From: Chlamydomonas sphaeroides
Lineage: Eukaryota > Chlorophyta > Chlorophyceae > Chlamydomonadales > Chlamydomonadaceae
Assembly (NCBI GenBank): GCA_001662425.1
Contig: BDDC01000023.1
Coordinates: 76,222-140,221 of the forward strand
DNA length: 64,000 nucleotides
Direction: 5' to 3'
Every line of letters starts with the position of its first letter. Within the stretch, counting starts at the first letter, position 1. Positions 44,901 to 58,032 of the stretch are shown here, one piece after another. A program made the position numbers and the translations under genes. The notes under the pieces are model-generated. The model made no database searches. It was not told where the DNA came from and saw only the letters and a list, made by a program, of their open reading frames with translations.

Positions 44901-46928
44901 GTTACTGCGGCTCAGGGGCGTTGGCCGTGTGCTCTGAGGGCGCGCCGCCGCTGGACTGAGCACGAGGAGCACAAGGCGTCGCAAGGGGTGCGGCGTGGGG
45001 AGGTTCGGGCCCGGCCCCGACTCGAGCCGGGCTCCTGCCCCGCTGCTGCTGCTACGAGGGCCGCATGGCCGCACGTACGTCCTGCATAGTACTACTGCAC
45101 TGGCGCCCCCGGGCTGGACTCCCGATTTGCACCGCTGCTGCGAGGGCCCCACCTGCATGCCGCCGAACACCACCAGCATGTCACGGTTGGGGCCGCAGCG
45201 CGTCACGGAATGTCCGTAGCTGCGGGCCCCAGGGAGGGAACCAGGCGGCGTCAGCGCATCATTGAGGCGCAGAGTCGGAGCGCTACCGTAGTCAGGCGGC
45301 CGGAAGCACGGCAGCAGCGGGGCCGTGGGCCGTGGGCCGTGATCAATGCCGGCTGCTGTCCGTGGGCCTCGGACCCTGCCAGCGGCAGGTGGTCTTCACT
45401 TGACGCAAGCCTGTTAAAACAGCAGTCGGCCCGCCAGACACGCACCGGACGGCCGGCCGCCGCCCAGCTACACGCGGCACGCGCCAGCGCCAGCGGCACG
45501 GCTGGTCCTGGGGCTCGAGCCACACCGCGCCATCGCCTGCGCCGGCGGTGCCACCGCCGCCCGCCGTCGCCCCTCCGGACCGCGCCCCGCTGCCGCCTGC
45601 GCCGCTGCCCCCGGACCCGCTGGCGGCTGCGGCGCCGCTGCCGTCCGCCTCCGCCTCGCTGCCAGCGGCGGCGCAGGCGGCGCCAGCTCCGCCGTCCTCG
45701 CTGTCGTACACGCGATCCAGGATGAAGAGGTCGTTCCGGATCCCGGATCCCCAGCCCCCGAAAAGGATCAGCGAGTCAGCGCCCCAGCTGGACGCGGCGT
45801 GGCCCTCGCGCGGGCAGGGCCGCACCTGCAGATGGGAAGGGGGGCCACGGTGCACCAGGACGCGAGGTGTGTCCAGGCTGCGCGATCTCACACCGCATGT
45901 GACAGAGCCGGGCACAGTGCCGTGAAGTGTGCTGCCGCCCCTCGGCCATACCGTGCGTTCCGGCTGCAGCCGCTCCCAGGCGCCGAAGCGCAGCTCCGCC
46001 AGCATCAGCCCCCGCACCACGGCACCGCGCCAATCGGTGATCTGCGACGCAGGTGGGCGCGGCGGCAGCACGTGGAGCGTGCGAGGCGAGGCGGTTGTTG
46101 TCCGGCAGGTACAGCATTGGCACCGCGGCAGCTCCGCCACCCATGCCGCTGACGGCATGGCCACAGTGGCGCTGTGTGAACCGTGCGGGCGCGTGCGTAC
46201 AACGCGACGGCATGTGGGTCAGCGTGCACGCAACATGCCGCACTGGGCAGCACCACGGACCGCCGGGCAGCAGCGGTGAACCGGAGTTTGCTTGGCGCGA
46301 GGAGCTGGGAGCCTCACGCATAGGTGTGTGATCCCCAGCGCCGGCTGCTGTTGTGAGAGGTAGGCAAGCGGCATGTGAAGGGGCGTGCACAGCTGCGCAC
46401 CTGCGACGGCGGCGGCAGCAGCCGCTCCCTTACGCGCGCCGGCAGCGCCGTGTCATACAGGTGGCGCCACACGATGGCGCTATTCGCGGTCTCCGCGAGC
46501 TGGTGGCACACGGTGCTGGCGCGGGCCACCTGTCGGGGGCGCAAGGCAAGGTTTGCAAGGGGAATTGCGCAGCACGTTGGGACGGGCCCGGCCTCAGCAC
46601 GGCCGTCGCCGCAGCCGTCGAGCTTTTGTAGCGGCATAACCACGTTGAAGAGCTCGGTCCACGTCTTATGGGACGACGCGAAAATGCATGCAAGCGAATC
46701 ATGGATGGGCCGTGCCTTGTCGCCAAATGCGGGTTTGGGCAGCCCCAAGCGCACCTCATGGGGACTGAGGCACTTGACGACCTCCAGCAGGATGTTGGGG
46801 TCCAGCTCAAGGAGCGATAGAGGAGCGTCCATAACCCCTTCCGCATCCGACGCCGGCTGGTCGGAAGCATCGGGCATAGAGTGCACATCCATAGCTTTAC
46901 GCTTTCTCGGAGGGGCCAGCGAACTCAT
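41978..46928 (-). CDS. F-box protein with kelch repeats and acidic C-terminal tail
   Basis: Probable substrate receptor of an SCF ubiquitin ligase. The F-box binds Skp1 and the kelch propeller binds substrate. Exons, 5' to 3': 46928-46755, 46529-46401, 46041-45952, 45825-45446, 45219-45153, 44860-44761, 44452-44279, 44084-43978, 43776-43652, 43464-43230, 43000-42777, 42648-42570, 42337-41978; 747 residues, exact codon sum. The F-box is formed only after splicing exon 1 to exon 2: PNILLEVVKCLSPHE joins VARASTVCHQLAE. Kelch blades include GHAASSWGADSLILFGG, YGHSVTRCGPNRDMLVVFGG, RLYLYGG, KLWLVGG, KLLMFGG and DLLVFGG. The last exon gives a strongly acidic Asp/Glu tail. An in-frame open intron between exons 1 and 2 could be mistaken for coding. 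Substrate unknown. Confidence 0.92.
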
Positions 46929-47331
46929 ACCAGGCTTGTCAGCATGTCGCACGAGTGCACAAGTGGTCTGCGATGTATGCTGAAGCGCCAAGTAAGGCAC
47001 GGGGGCGAATTGTCACATGGATATGCGGGCTACAACGTGCCATGCGCATGTTTGGTTGGGGAGGTTCCACGACGCGCCACGAACCCTAAGCCCCGGCAAA
47101 CTCCCGGAGCGTGGCAGGTCAGGTCCGACAAGGCCTGAGTTACATGTGCACTATAACGGGCTGTCTTAAATCACTGAATTATCTTGAAATTTATATTCTA
47201 GGTGGCATGTACTACGGGCGCTTGGCAATAACGATCCGCAGTTTCTGTACTTCTGCCGAGCCACGTCGAGGTTACCTGTGGCCCCACACTACAGTATATT
47301 ACCTACGACATCGTATTTGAGTATATGTAAG
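46929..47331. promoter_or_regulatory. Divergent intergenic region between F-box/kelch (-) and PFL activase (+)
   Basis: About 400 bp between head-to-head ATGs; the part near 47130-47330 is AT-richer. It should contain both promoters. No hypoxia-response or other motif can be named with confidence. Confidence 0.5.
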
Positions 47332-50300
47332 ATGATGGCAACAGGCGCAACACCTCTGGTCTCGGCGAGCATGTCGCTGTCTGCGCGAGCTGCGCCGCAA
47401 CTGTTCCGACGGCTGCACGCCGCAACCAGCACAGTGGTTAGCGCTATGGCAGCAATGAGGACGCCCGGAAACGGCGTGTCGGGAGGGGGGTTCCGCTCCA
47501 GCGTTCAGTGCAACAGCTCGCAGCCAAAGGCGGAGCTCACCAACGCTTCGTACCTTGAGGCGAGTGGCTGCGATTTCGACCCGGGACGTACGCAACTCCC
47601 GGCTATCTTCCGTCTGACATCTAACCTTCCGATCAGCTCGTTTGCGCCTCTCCCGAGTTCGAGAGTTGGTGTGGCCTCGTCACACGTTCCTGATTTATTT
47701 GCGCTCGCTCCTGCCTTCATGGCCCGCCCGCCGCTGACGGCTTGGGCCCCTCAACCCGCAGCTTCCCCAGTACACGCCAAGCGACAACTCACACATCGAG
47801 GAGGTGTACGGAAACGTGGCTTGGACGGGCGTGTTCAGGTGCGGCCACCGGCTCGCGGTGCCGGGGCAGCGCACAGAGCCAATCAGGGTGTCACCCCTGG
47901 TACCAGCAGGGTCGGCGGGCAGTGTGCATCCAGAACGTTTGTGATGCAGCTAGCACGTGGCCACTTTCACTGCGCTACGTGTGCTCAGCGCCAACCGAAG
48001 TGCCATCTCGCCCCTCCCATAACCCCTTCCTGCCGGTCAGCGCCGTGGACGGTCCAGGCGTCAGGTGCGGCACGGGGGCCGTCATCCTGGTCCGGCGGCG
48101 CCTCCCCGTTGACCGACTGCGCGCTTGGCACCTCACCCGGCGCAATCCGCGGGTCCCGCCGCCGCCCACGTCTCCCTCCCGCCCCCGTCCTCCTCCACGG
48201 CCTCCCCTCCACACCCCTCCCTGCCACACCACGCCGTGCCTTTGTTTCCTCCCCCATCCCAATCGTTTCCCTACGTACCCATTCCACGCCCACCCCGACC
48301 CTCCCCCTGCAGGTTCCTGGCGCTGCTGCAGGGCTGCAACCTGCGCTGCACCTTCTGCTCCACTCCCAACGCCTGGGCGCTGGACGGTGGCGAGCGCATG
48401 TCCAGCAAGCAGCTCGCGGACAGCATCAAGAGGGTGCGCCGCCGGCCCTGCATGCGCTGCGCGTCAGTTGTTCGTTGCCTTTGCGAGCATGTGCCTACCG
48501 CCTGCTGCTTCATTGTTCGCACACTGCAGTCACACACCTTGTTTGGCCCGGCCTGTTGATAGCCGTGTTAGCAGCTAAGGGGAGAGCATGCGACGGCGTG
48601 CGGTGGCGCTGCCGGGCCGGCCTGTTGGCGGCGGGCGGGTTAGCAGCGCTGAAGCGCTAGTGTTGCACGTGGCTGCAACCCTTCGGGAGCGCCGGTGTTG
48701 CGTACATAAAAACCTGCAATCTAAGCCACCCTTTGATGCGGGGGGAGCGGGGTTCAGCAGTAATAAGCTTCCGAGCAAGAAGCACCTCGCCGTGGTGTCC
48801 CATGGGAGCACGTGCGTGGGTGTGTGTGCCGTAACGTTTGCGGCGCGGTGCCGCCACACGGCGTCACGCACTCTGCTCGCCCCCGCCGTACAGGTGAAGA
48901 ACTACTACCGGCCGCGCGGCGGCGTGACGCTGTCGGGCGGTGAGCCGCTGCTGCAGCCTCAGTTCACTGCGGCGGTGATGCAGGTGGGGACGCACAGCAC
49001 GTGGCCGGACCTGCACACGTCATCTGGGGGGCAGGCCGTGCGGCGTTGCTTGCTGTGGGTGCTGCTGTCACTCGTAGCGACCTGGATGGCCGCACTTGCG
49101 GCCCCTTCCTGTCGCGCGCCGAGTTGTCAGCTGTCACCCGGCATGGCACCTACCGACAGCCGGACTGCCGTCAACACCGCTGCGTTACCTGTCGTACGGC
49201 ATGTACGGCACATGGGCGATCCTGGTGCGGCATGTACGGCGTGCAAGGCCTGCCCAACGAGTCATGCCCGCTGCCCCCAGGAGGCGCACGCTCTGGGACT
49301 CAACACCGTCCTGGACACCGCCGGCCAGGTGCGGTTGGGGCTGAGGAGGCGCAGCGGCTGGTACGAGCGGTGCGCACGGCGCCAGCGCGCCCCGCCGCGC
49401 CCCCGCGGCCCCTCCTACCATGCTGCGCAGCCCCTGCCTCCCAGCTCCCCGTCTGCACGTTGCCAAACACGGCTGTGTGTGTGGTGGGTGGCGCCGGCGC
49501 AGAGCGGCGGCAAGGAGGCGTGGGACGTGGTGCTGCCGCACACGGACATGGTGCTGCTGGGGCTCAAGCACGCCGACGCGCGCAAGTACGAGACGGTTGC
49601 AGGTGAGGCCGTGTTGCGAACCCGGGGGGGCCGCCGGCCACTCGCCACCTCGCCGTGCGCACCCAGCCTCCTACCCCCGCTCTCGCTGACTGCGCTGGCC
49701 CGGTCGCCTCACAACTGCACACGGGCTCAGCAAGTGGCCTGGGGTTACGCGGCCTGCGCTCCTCCGCGGGGGCTGTCGCGCCGCCGCGTGCCCCGCCGCA
49801 CCCATCCACGACGGACGTCGTTCCCCGCCGCAGGCCAGCGCCAGGCTGAGGCGATGCGGTTCGTGGAGGAGGTTGCGGCTCGGCGCATTCCCTTTTACGT
49901 GCGCTACGTCCTGGTGCCGGGTGAGGCAGCTGCGTGGGTCATGCACGTCACAGTGTGCTGGGTGCAGGTGCCACTTCAGCCAGCCTCCAGCGTCGTTGCC
50001 GGGGAGGCGCGCCGCCACCCGCTGACTGGCCCCTTCCCCTCCCCCCCCGCCTTCCCGGCTCCAAGGTATGACCGACTCCAAGGCGGATTTGGACGCGCTG
50101 GTGCGCTGGTGTGTGGGACGGCCCATGCTTCAGGTACGGCACCGTACGGCATCGCATCGTACGGAAGGACAGCGCTGCAGCCAGCGGCGGCCCCCGAAGC
50201 CGGGCACCAGAGCCCCTTCCTGCCACAGCTGCAGTGCGTATCCGACCTTGGCGTGGGGGCAGCCTCGAGCCGTGCCTCAGCGCATGGCTTATCGGGCCAC

Positions 50301-50679
50301 CCTAGTTCAGGGGGACCGAAATCGTAGCTTATCGCAAGCATGCCCGGCCGCCCGCACCAAAGCGTGCAACTGCTGCTCTTTCACGGCCACGCCGCTGCGC
50401 TTCTCCGACATATCGCTGCTCAACCTTGTACCAGCAAACCCCTGGAACCTCCTGTGTGCCCGTACGCAGGGCGTCGAGCTGCTGCCCTTCCACAGCAACG
50501 GCGCGCCTCGCTGGGACGAGCTGCTGCTGGAGTACCCGCTGAGCTCCCTGGCGCCGCCCGGCTGGGAGCACGTGCAGTCCACCATCGGCCGCCTGGCCGA
50601 TGCGGGGCTGGCGGTGGTGTGCTCAAACGACCCGCCCGGCATCCCCAAGACTTTGGGCGTGGGCCGCCGGTTCGAGTAG
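47332..50679 (+). CDS. PFLA: Pyruvate formate-lyase activating enzyme (radical SAM)
   Basis: Generates the glycyl radical on pyruvate formate-lyase using SAM and a 4Fe-4S cluster; part of algal dark or anoxic fermentation. Exons: 47332-47559, 47762-47838, 48041-48064 (24 nt), 48313-48433, 48894-48983, 49281-49328, 49503-49602, 49834-49920, 50066-50133, 50470-50679; 350 residues, exact codon sum. The cluster motif CNLRCTFC (CX3CX2C) is at 48335-48358, preceded by DGPGVRFLALLQG. LSGGEPLLQP and the later FYVRYVLVPGMTDS also fit the family. The first roughly 70 residues are Ala/Ser/Arg-rich with few acids, consistent with plastid and/or mitochondrial import. The first intron starts with GC (47560). 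The pyruvate formate-lyase gene itself is not in this window. Confidence 0.95.
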
Positions 50680-52464
50680 GCGCGGCCGGCTGGCTGGTCT
50701 GTGAGCGGTAGAACAGGAGCGCGCTGGGGCGGACGACGGCACGGTGAGGCGCTGCGGGCAGCATCTTGCTTCACAAGGAGGGAGGCGAGCGCGGAGGCGA
50801 GCGAGGTGCGTGGGCGTGTGGGCCAGCGCGCTACGCTGCGGCCCACGCGGGCGGAGCGCAGCGGGTGAAGTACGGGCGATGCGGGGCCAAGGTAGGGCTG
50901 CTGCGGTGGGTGTGGCTGCTGGGAAGGCAGGCAGGCTAAGCGGCGGGAAGTAAGGTAGGCACGTTGGGGCTACCGATGGGCTGAGTGCGGCACATGCGCG
51001 CGCGCGTGCGGGTGCGGGTGTGTTGCGGTGAGGCGCGACAAACAGCGGTGCAACCGAATGCGGCGGGGGCGTCGGGCTGGTACGGCTGTGGGGCTAGCGG
51101 CAGCTGTAAGCTAGATAGCCAACTAGGCAACTGGGAGGTGCAGGTGGGGGTTGGGGGTCAGGTCGGGCGTGCTGGTCAAGTATCGTGCGCGGCATGGTGG
51201 GGCAGGCTAGGCACAGCAGGCCTGGGACCAGGCCCACACTCATCGTGGTTTGCTGGGTACGGTCAAGAAGTTCGTCTTTCGGCGCATACGATGCGGTGGA
51301 TGCTATGGCTCGGAAGGATGGATAGATACATGCATGAATGCGCCGGGCAGCAATTGCTGTGGCGAACTGGCGATCAGCGTAGCTTGCGAGACGATGGCGG
51401 GCGCGCATAGGGCTGCGTGGTCGGCGTGGCCGCCGCAGCTGGCCGCATGACGCTCCGCGCAGGCAGGCGGCTGTGGTGGCTGTGGGGCGGGGCCGGACGG
51501 CGCGAGGCCATTGCGGTCCGGTTGGGGGGTACACCGGCATTGGGATGGTGACGTGTCGCTGCGGGGTTGTGCGCCCCTGAGGACGCGGGCGCGTTGTAGC
51601 ATGCGCGGTGACGGGTGCGCCTTGGGAAGCAGAGATGTGCGGGCTCTGGCCATCCCGTGGAATTACGTAATCACCTGGGCTTTGCTTCACAAGTTCGACA
51701 TTCATGGCCAAGAATGGGGGAGGGCACACCGGAGGCCGCCGTTGCACCCCGTACGTGCCCGCATTCCTCCTTTCCACGTTGATCCGCAGCAACTCCTCCC
51801 TTTCACGACCAGCAACGGCCACCCGGTCCTGGCCTTCCCATCGATACACTCGGTAGCCAGGTGCAACCCACGTCTTTATGACCCGCACGGCTCTCGCTTG
51901 TCTGGTACACGACTCAATCCTCTGACGCTAGTTCGTAGCGGACCTTGCCGATGCTCGCGGACTGAGACGCCCTCGACACGCGCGCCACGCCCTTGAGCGG
52001 CCCGTCGAACCGCCCGTGTCACAGCCCCACATGCCAAGCAGCTAAGGAGATGCTTACGGCGATACCCAGGGGCCCTACCTGGCCGGATGGTGCCCGGCCG
52101 AGCGCTTGCCGCCGTGGGGCGGACCCAAGGGCCGGCGTGCACGCATAAGCTCATCATCGGGCTTGCAACCGACAAGTTAGAACCATGTGCGAACCTGCTG
52201 TTCCTCTCGCGTGCAATGCATATGCTGAACTCCGCTTCCGGCCTCCCGGGTTCAACCTCGGCATGCATTCATCGTCGGTGAAGCCCCCGACCCGTGCCAT
52301 GCGGGGCCTCCTCTGCGCCGCACGCCCCGGCGCTCAGCGTCCAACAATGGAGCACACGGGCACACGAGGCCGCCCAGCACACAGCGCTGGTAAGCCCAGC
52401 AGGCGTCATAGATAGCTACCGTAATCGAGTTCTTCGGTGCGCAGTCTCTGGGGTTGCCTGCAGC
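50680..52464. other. Convergent 3' region between PFL activase and SGNH gene
   Basis: No exon recognised on either strand. TGTAA at 51105-51109, 426 bp after the PFLA stop, is a plausible polyadenylation signal. No clear signal was found for the minus-strand SGNH gene. Confidence 0.45.
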
Positions 52465-55400
52465 CTAGAACACCGTTACGCCCTCGAGCCGGTCCCGCGC
52501 CATGGCTCGCAGCGCGCGCCCGCTTGCCGCTGCCGCCGCCTGGGCCCTCACAATGATGGCCGTGATCTTGACGATGCTGCCGCCCTCTTTGCTTTTGGAT
52601 GTCTTAATCTCCACAGAGCACTTCTTGGCCGCCGACACCTGCGCATTGCGAGCAGCCGGGGAGCGGAGGGAGAGAGGGAGGGAGGGCTGCTGCTGAAGCG
52701 CAAATGCAAGGTGTGACGAACAGGCGGCATCCACGGCACAATGTTTGCTCTCCAGGCCTGCGGCCGCGCGCCTACACACAGTGTAGCGCCGGATCCAGCG
52801 CCTGGCACTGCCCCAGAGGCGATTTGTGCGTTCCCCGGCGCCGCATCCGCCCGTCAAGTCCCAGAGCTGGCATCGTCCCATGCAGCTCAGCAGCGCTACA
52901 TCGGCCCAGCCCGCGGCCCGGCGCGCCGCCACTCGCCGGAGGCGGCCCCCGAAAGCAGCCCGGGGGAGGGCCGGCCCGACGGCCGACCCTGCCGTACCGC
53001 CGCTCGGCGCTGCATCGACCCCTCTTGGCCTACCGGGATCTCTGCGATCGCGGTCACGCTCGTGTGCGCCTTTTGCATCGTAGATATCTTGGCTGGCTCG
53101 CAGCTGCAGCCCGATACGCAGGAAACCGTGAAGTCGCCTCGGTTCTCGTACGAGACGAGGTACGAGATGTCGAGCATGGACGTTTCCTTGTCTTGGACGT
53201 CGGGCAGCACCGTGTTCAAATCGACCCGCAGTACGCTGCCCGACACGTTGGACACCAGGCCTGTCCGGGGTGTGGGGCGAGCGGCGCAGCGGCGGCAGGC
53301 AGCGGGTTCTCAGAGGCAAACACGACGTCCAGAGCGCTGCTAAGCCGATGCGGTTGAGCCGCAGGATTGGAGCGAGAGGGGACTGTCGGTGACGGCCGCA
53401 GCGGCGCGCAGGCATGCCGCCAGATCTCGACGCCGGAAGCAACAAACAGGGTCCCAGGCAACGCGCCAGGCAGGCGAGATGCATGCGTATGAGTGCGCAC
53501 ACGTGCAAGGGAAGCAAAGCACGAGGGCGTCTTCCTACCGGGCTTATAGACACCCTCCGTGTCGCCGAAAACCATCCGGAAGCCGGTGGCCTTTGAGATT
53601 GGAATGTAGCCAGACGGCAGGTCCTGCGGGCCGGCGCGCCGCGAGCATTTATCACGGATGTACGTCTCACGACCGTACGACAACGGTATAGGACGTACGG
53701 CATGCCGGATGACCGACGCGAGCAACCCACATCTGCGTCCATGCCGTGTGTCACCCCGGGTGTGGCCGTCGACGACATATAGCAGCGCTTGACGTACACG
53801 TCATGCCCCGTGGACGAAAACGGAGCCAGCGGCAGCTGCAGCGGCGGCAGCATCGCCGAGTGGCCGTGGTCTGATAGGCCGCGCGCCTCGGCCCAGTAGG
53901 CGCGCGCGTGGCGGAGGATGGAAACCATCATGTCCGCGTACAGCTGGCGGCCCAGGTTGCTGGGGTGGATCTGGTCCTTGTACAGCGCCGAGCTGAACTC
54001 GCAGGCAGCCACGCTCTCCATGGGCATGATCCCGTCGCGCAAGGCCGCGTGCAGCAGATAGCCCAGCGACAGCACCGACAGCCCGTAGTAGCTGCCTGCG
54101 GTTGCGTTGGGGCCGTCAAGGGCCCGCAGGCAGGTTCAGGTGCCTTGCTCACGATTGAAACGCTGCCAGTGTGTGTGATCCAGGGGCTTGCTCATAGCCC
54201 GGCCGCGGGCAGCTGGGCCCGTGCGCTGGTGATTCGGGGCAGCCGGCACCGGCCGCTGGGCCGCCGCCGCGAGCGGCGTTCTGTACGGCGGGCCCCCCGG
54301 GGCGCCATCCGGCCGCTACGCAGACTGGGACCCCACGCACCCAGCGCCGGGGCCATCAAGTGGTCCTCATCCTCCCAGCCGGGCCCCTTGAGCAGGTTGT
54401 GGGTGAAGCCGGCGCCCGCAGGCGGAGGGGCGCAACCGGAGGCGCACGTGCCGTCGTGAATGCATGCGAACCTGCCATGCGGCCAGCGGCATGCAGCTTC
54501 ACGGCGGGATCAACAACACAGCATGGGGGGTTCGATGGGTTCAAGCCATTGCCGTGGGTCATCGACGTTGCCCTGCACAGGCAGGCGAGGGCCCAGACGG
54601 CGTGCGGCCGGGATCCTGACTGCCCCATACCGTGGTACGCTGGGCGTGCGGGACTGGCAAGGGGCCGGCGTTGGGTTGTATGGCTGGCACGAGACCGCTA
54701 GGCGGCAACGCAGGAGCTTCCGGACATTCCCAGCAGGGGCCAGCAGCAACGCAGGCAGCGGTGCGATGGGCGCACCATTCCTTGTCCTTGGAGTTGATTA
54801 TGTGGTAGGAGTTGAAGATGATGATGGCGGGCCGGGGGTGGCCGCGGGCCGCAGCCAGGCGGATGAGCATGAAGACCACCTGGCCGTGGGGGGGTCGAGC
54901 AGGCGGCAAAGTGCGTTTGCACATCAGCCAAGTTGGGTCATCAGCAAGGCTCGGCGGCTGGGCACCCGAGTGCGTGAGGGCACGCAGCGGATGGGCGGGA
55001 TTGAAGAGTCAGGTGAGCACTAGTTGGCCGTCGCCCGGCCGAGCGTGTTGGGGCCAGTGCGACGTAGTCCTTCCATGGAGCCCGGCCCTTACAGGCGGCG
55101 CATGTCCCGCCGGCGAACGCCGGGGTAGGCGGATCGGGGGACGGCCAGATCCTGGCAGCACACCGCCTTTTGCTCTACATACTTGTGACTAGCCATCTAT
55201 GAGCAACGTCATCGACGCGACGTGGCAATATGGCGTCGACAGCACAAGCTATCATTACATCATAACTTCATAAGCCATCATCCGCACCATACGCACGGTA
55301 GCACATTGATCACGGCATACCGCACTCACATGCTCGACTTCCCTCACAGAGCCTCCCAGGAACTGCGACAGGTATGTATGGAGCAAGGGTTAAGGGCCGC

Positions 55401-56647
55401 GGCTCGGAGGTTGTGGCGAGCGCACATGTGCGCCTGCCGTACACGCAGCGCGCTTATCTGCCGTGCGTGCCGTACCTCGAGTATGGCCAGATCCACGGGA
55501 TCCGGCACCTGCACGGGGCCGCACACCCGTACCACTCAATACGCCGTACAGCCCGTACATACGCCCCCGCCGACCGTACGCACCTCAACCTCGTGACATC
55601 CTGACATGGTGTACGTGCCCAGAAAGCCGCCACCGCGACCGCCTGCCGCCGCCGGCAACGCAAATGCGATTTGGCAAGGAGGCAAGCTGGGGGCCCTTGC
55701 GGTTGCCCGCCTACGACACCATGCATGTAGCGGTAACCACCCCACCCCACCCGGGCCACGCCGCACGTACCATTGACGTACATGTGGTCGGGGTGCGGCC
55801 ACGTTGCGTTGACCCAATCCATAAGTTGGGTACCCCAGCCCTTCCTGAACGAAGGGGCGACGGGAGGGGCACCGCATGGCCAAGGATGCGCGTGCGACGT
55901 GCTGGCCAGGTGGGCGGCTGCGAGTTTCTCGGGGTACGCACCCTATGGCCCTGGGCTGCCGTTGGCCGAGCGGGGCCTCGCCCGGGCCTGGCACCCGGCG
56001 CCGGCCCTGGCCAGCCTGGGCCGAGCGCCACGGACGGACGCGGCCACGGCCCGGGGCTAGTTGGGAGCTGCGGCTAGCTGCCCCCGACGGAGCAAGGCCT
56101 AGCCCATGCCTGGAGTTGTATCTAGCAAAGCTCCATCTCCCTGGTGACAGTCCTAGCTCCTAGGGTCGGCCGGCCTAGGCCAATTGTCAGAGCCACGGCC
56201 CACCGGCATGCACACCCGCACGCACCATCCCGGCCGTAAATGCTCGTCCTCGCATTTCTCGGGAGGCGCGCCGCGCGCACGCGTCATCCAGTCTCTGCCT
56301 TTGTCGGAATAGCAGCCCGAGTGTGTCGCCACGACAGAGCTGCGAGGCAGCGGGGGAACTTGGAGTGGGGTTGTGACACCAACCCACTTGCACACACTGC
56401 GCAACAGCCCAGCAATGTCGTGTCACCTGCCCCAGCCCAGCACGTTGATAGGCTGGCCCGAGTCTAGTTTCCGCAGCATCGGCTCAAACTGTTCGTGGTC
56501 GTGAGCCACTATCGCGCGCCTTAACCAGGAGGGAGACCACCATGCAGTTGCGTTGGTGACCTCCACCGCGAAGGCGACGTGCTGTCGCGGTTGGGAAATT
56601 GCTAGCGCAAGCGCCACGACGAGCGTGAGCAGCGTATTCATGATCAT
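52465..56647 (-). CDS. Secreted SGNH-hydrolase-like protein of the green-algal type
   Basis: Probable extracellular or membrane-associated esterase-like enzyme, possibly acting on wall or matrix glycans; substrate unknown. Exons, 5' to 3': 56647-56427, 56339-56226, 55844-55771, 55642-55584, 55508-55476, 55362-55330, 54879-54776, 54471-54341, 54095-53755, 53623-53539, 53260-53034, 52638-52465; 531 residues, exact codon sum. The N-terminal hydrophobic segment (NTLLTLVVALALAI) is a signal peptide or anchor. Block I reads INVLGWGSSVV, followed by GWGTQLMDWVNATWPHPDH and VNGGRGGG. The terminal catalytic pair is Asp (53974-53976) and His (53965-53967) in KDQIHPSNLG. The C-terminal part is Cys-rich (SCVSGCSCEP, KKCSVEI), probably a beta-domain. 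The first of two nearby in-frame ATGs was chosen; the second is at 56641. Confidence 0.85.
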
Positions 56648-58032
56648 CACTGATATCTTTGAATTATCTGGCTGCTTCAAGCAGCACCAGCGGTGTGCCT
56701 GTGCATCACTGGCGTGCGGTTAAGCGCAACAGTCGGCAGATTGACTAGAGATGCTTACGCGTCGCGTCTGAGGCGATTGCAAGCTACGAGTTAGGGTGCA
56801 CACAATGGTGTGTGGGAAGCGTGGTGCACCATGTACTCAAACGTGCGGCTCACTGTACAACACGCGCAGGCACCAGCTAGCCCGCCCTAATGAGAATCTT
56901 GTCGCAAACTCATGTTTTGAGTTTGAAACTAGCGAGTGGGTGTCATCTAGTACAGCCCAACCCTTCTATGTACGGGGTCGTCCAACAGCGCACACCGGCT
57001 GTCGCGACCGCCTGCGAAGCCTACACATTTCCACACATGTCCCACTGGCGGAAGATTAGAAATGTGATGGGTCACGGGGCACCGAAGCAGGCAGGGGCAG
57101 CCCCTCTTCTCCACGCTGCTAAGGGCTCCTCCTAGGCGGGAGCCGGCAGGCGGTTTTCCGTATTTTCAGGCGGCACCGGTGGCAACACCTTAACAGCAAT
57201 GCAGCCCGGGCCATGCTGCTGACGCCTACATCGCTCCTCATGCCGGCCTAGTCGAGCGGCCAGTCGAGCGGCGGGACCCTGGCCGAACTGTGCCCCTAAA
57301 GCTGCCCCATCATTGCCGCCTTACACCGCCCAAACCCCACCCGCTGGCCACGCGAGCTTGTACAACCTTTGTCTCACAGCCTCACTACTTCATTTCCTCT
57401 TTAACGCATCTTTGCACAGGCTGCGGAGGCAGGTTGCCGTAGACTCTGGACTCCCCGCCCCCTGCACACACACCAAGCGAAGCAGGTCCGCCCCGAGGTA
57501 CGCCAGGTAACATAGACACTGGTACGCAGGCTGGGCGGGCCGGGGACTGACGTCTTCAACGGCGGCACTGGGTTTCGCTTCCCGCACCGGCGCACCTCAA
57601 CGCATCCCTGCTTTACATGCACGACCGACGCGTCATCAACCCTGGGTGTGCCGCGCGGGTCGTGCTTACTATATGTTACCTATTTGTGAACACACACCAC
57701 ACCGCTCGAGGTGGCGCCGCCGGCTTGCCATCCTGCTCCACGGCCCTGCCTGTACGGCAGCATCTCTGCCTCGCACCGACATAAAATGGCAGGGTGCCTA
57801 GCGACCAGGGACTCCTGTCCGCAATGGGAAGGGGTACCAGTGGCATGAATGGTGCATGCCGCCGGGTGCCGCCGCTCTCCACGCACGCAAGGCCCCTACC
57901 TGCTCGGAACCATGCTCCTGATCGTCACGCCATGCTGCTCCGCAGCCAAGCACGCACGGCAGGCACCTCGGCCCCATACGCCGCCGCCGCATGCGCCCAA
58001 CACGCCACGCCTGCTCCCCCCGCCAGCCTCCG
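56648..58032. other. Spacer between SGNH gene (upstream side) and HAD gene 3' end
   Basis: It should hold the SGNH promoter (near 56650-56900, AT-richer) and the HAD gene 3' UTR. TTACA at 57613-57617 or 57321-57325 (TGTAA on the minus strand) could be the HAD polyadenylation signal. An 87-codon open frame at 56796-57059 (+) has no recognised relatives and no supporting splice context. Confidence 0.45.
57582..57664 (-). repeat. Dispersed repeat, copy B
   Basis: Inverted match of 83 bp to 37594-37676. It overlaps one of the two TGTAA candidates of the HAD gene (57613-57617). No ORF, terminal repeat or target-site duplication is evident. Confidence 0.75.

Noticed and set aside
46530..46754. Reading straight through the open intron of the F-box gene as coding
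   Set aside because: The frame is open, but the F-box helix is only continuous when this piece is spliced out, and both splice sites are good.
56796..57059. 87-codon plus-strand open frame upstream of the SGNH gene
   Set aside because: No homology recognised and no supporting exon structure. Probably spacer.
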